DNA of 64,000 nt from NCBI RefSeq assembly GCF_004114615.1, contig NZ_CP035300.1:186001-250000 (forward strand), in the 5' to 3' direction. Below the pieces are notes generated by a model that worked only from the letters and a program-made list of their open reading frames with translations, searched no databases and was not told where the DNA came from. Origin of the DNA: Dyella sp. M7H15-1 (lineage in GTDB: Bacteria; Pseudomonadota; Gammaproteobacteria; Xanthomonadales; Rhodanobacteraceae). The translations under genes and the position numbers were made by a program. Positions 63,968-64,000 of the stretch are shown one piece after another; position 1 is the first letter of the stretch, and each line of letters opens with the position of its first letter.

Positions 63968-64000
63968 GGCGCTGTTGCTCGTTGTCGCCGCTGACCCATC
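63964..64000 (-). CDS. 3-prime end of an upstream gene (partial)
   Basis: On the minus strand a frame open from the window edge ends at a TGA that overlaps the treY ATG (ATGA), coding only about 12 residues (ending GQRRQRATAP). In this gene neighbourhood it would be malQ or treZ. Supported only by the overlap pattern. Confidence 0.35.
   Translation of the reverse strand, partial: MGQRRQRATAP

Overview
The window is one contiguous stretch of bacterial chromosome, GC-rich (roughly 60 percent), densely coding, with short gaps and many ATGA stop/start overlaps. Gene content and order (queA-tgt-yajC-secD-secF, sufBCDS behind an Rrf2 regulator, mreBCD-mrdA-rodA, an amgK-murU pair, an XAC0095-like small protein, GTAG-headed REP hairpins) point to a gammaproteobacterium of the Xanthomonadales, most likely Rhodanobacteraceae (Dyella/Rhodanobacter/Luteibacter type). 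This assignment is inference from content, not from a database search. I saw no rRNA, tRNA, CRISPR array, intact insertion sequence or prophage.

Left part (1-13.5 kb): a PsiF-like exported protein and a class III aminotransferase on the minus strand; an ABC-2 exporter coupled to a DesK/DesR-type two-component system (four genes, overlapping); then queuosine genes queA and tgt and the Sec accessory genes yajC-secD-secF; then amgK-murU for peptidoglycan recycling, pointing the other way. 13.6-19.6 kb is the suf iron-sulfur operon, which carries a DUF4160/DUF2442 gene pair wedged between sufB and sufC and is followed by what looks like the 5-prime remnant of a group II intron.

Middle part (19.8-39.3 kb): a mixed region with a serine beta-lactamase-like hydrolase, CBS protein, GtrB-like glycosyltransferase, mtgA, hslO, a GAF-GGDEF-EAL protein, an unrecognised exported protein, pckG, a TetR/hydrolase/fadE cluster, a CPBP protease, prfC, a ParE/Phd-type toxin-antitoxin pair with a palindromic operator, a DUF3828-like protein and a lipoprotein. 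Several gaps here hold palindromic repeat elements, one of them MITE-like (34453-34751).

Right part (39.3-64 kb): a standalone EF-G paralogue, a PfkB sugar/nucleoside kinase, the cell-shape operon mreB-mreC-mreD-mrdA-rodA (with two repeat elements in its gaps), a GNAT/DUF1778 toxin-antitoxin pair, an accessory stretch with a decayed TetR fragment and an SDR, small proteins, an M61 peptidase, a divergent XAC0095-like/XRE pair, a Tat-exported phosphoesterase, an AT-richer trypsin-like protease and finally the glgX-DUF2934-treY end of a glycogen/trehalose operon that continues beyond the window.

The genes tie together chiefly around envelope biogenesis: elongasome (MreBCD, PBP2, RodA), MtgA, AmgK-MurU recycling and Sec translocation. 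The least explained items are the DUF4160/DUF2442 pair inside the suf operon, the inverted heptamer arrays between mreD and mrdA, the nested palindromic element near 34.5 kb, and the divergent XAC0095-like/XRE unit with its direct repeats.
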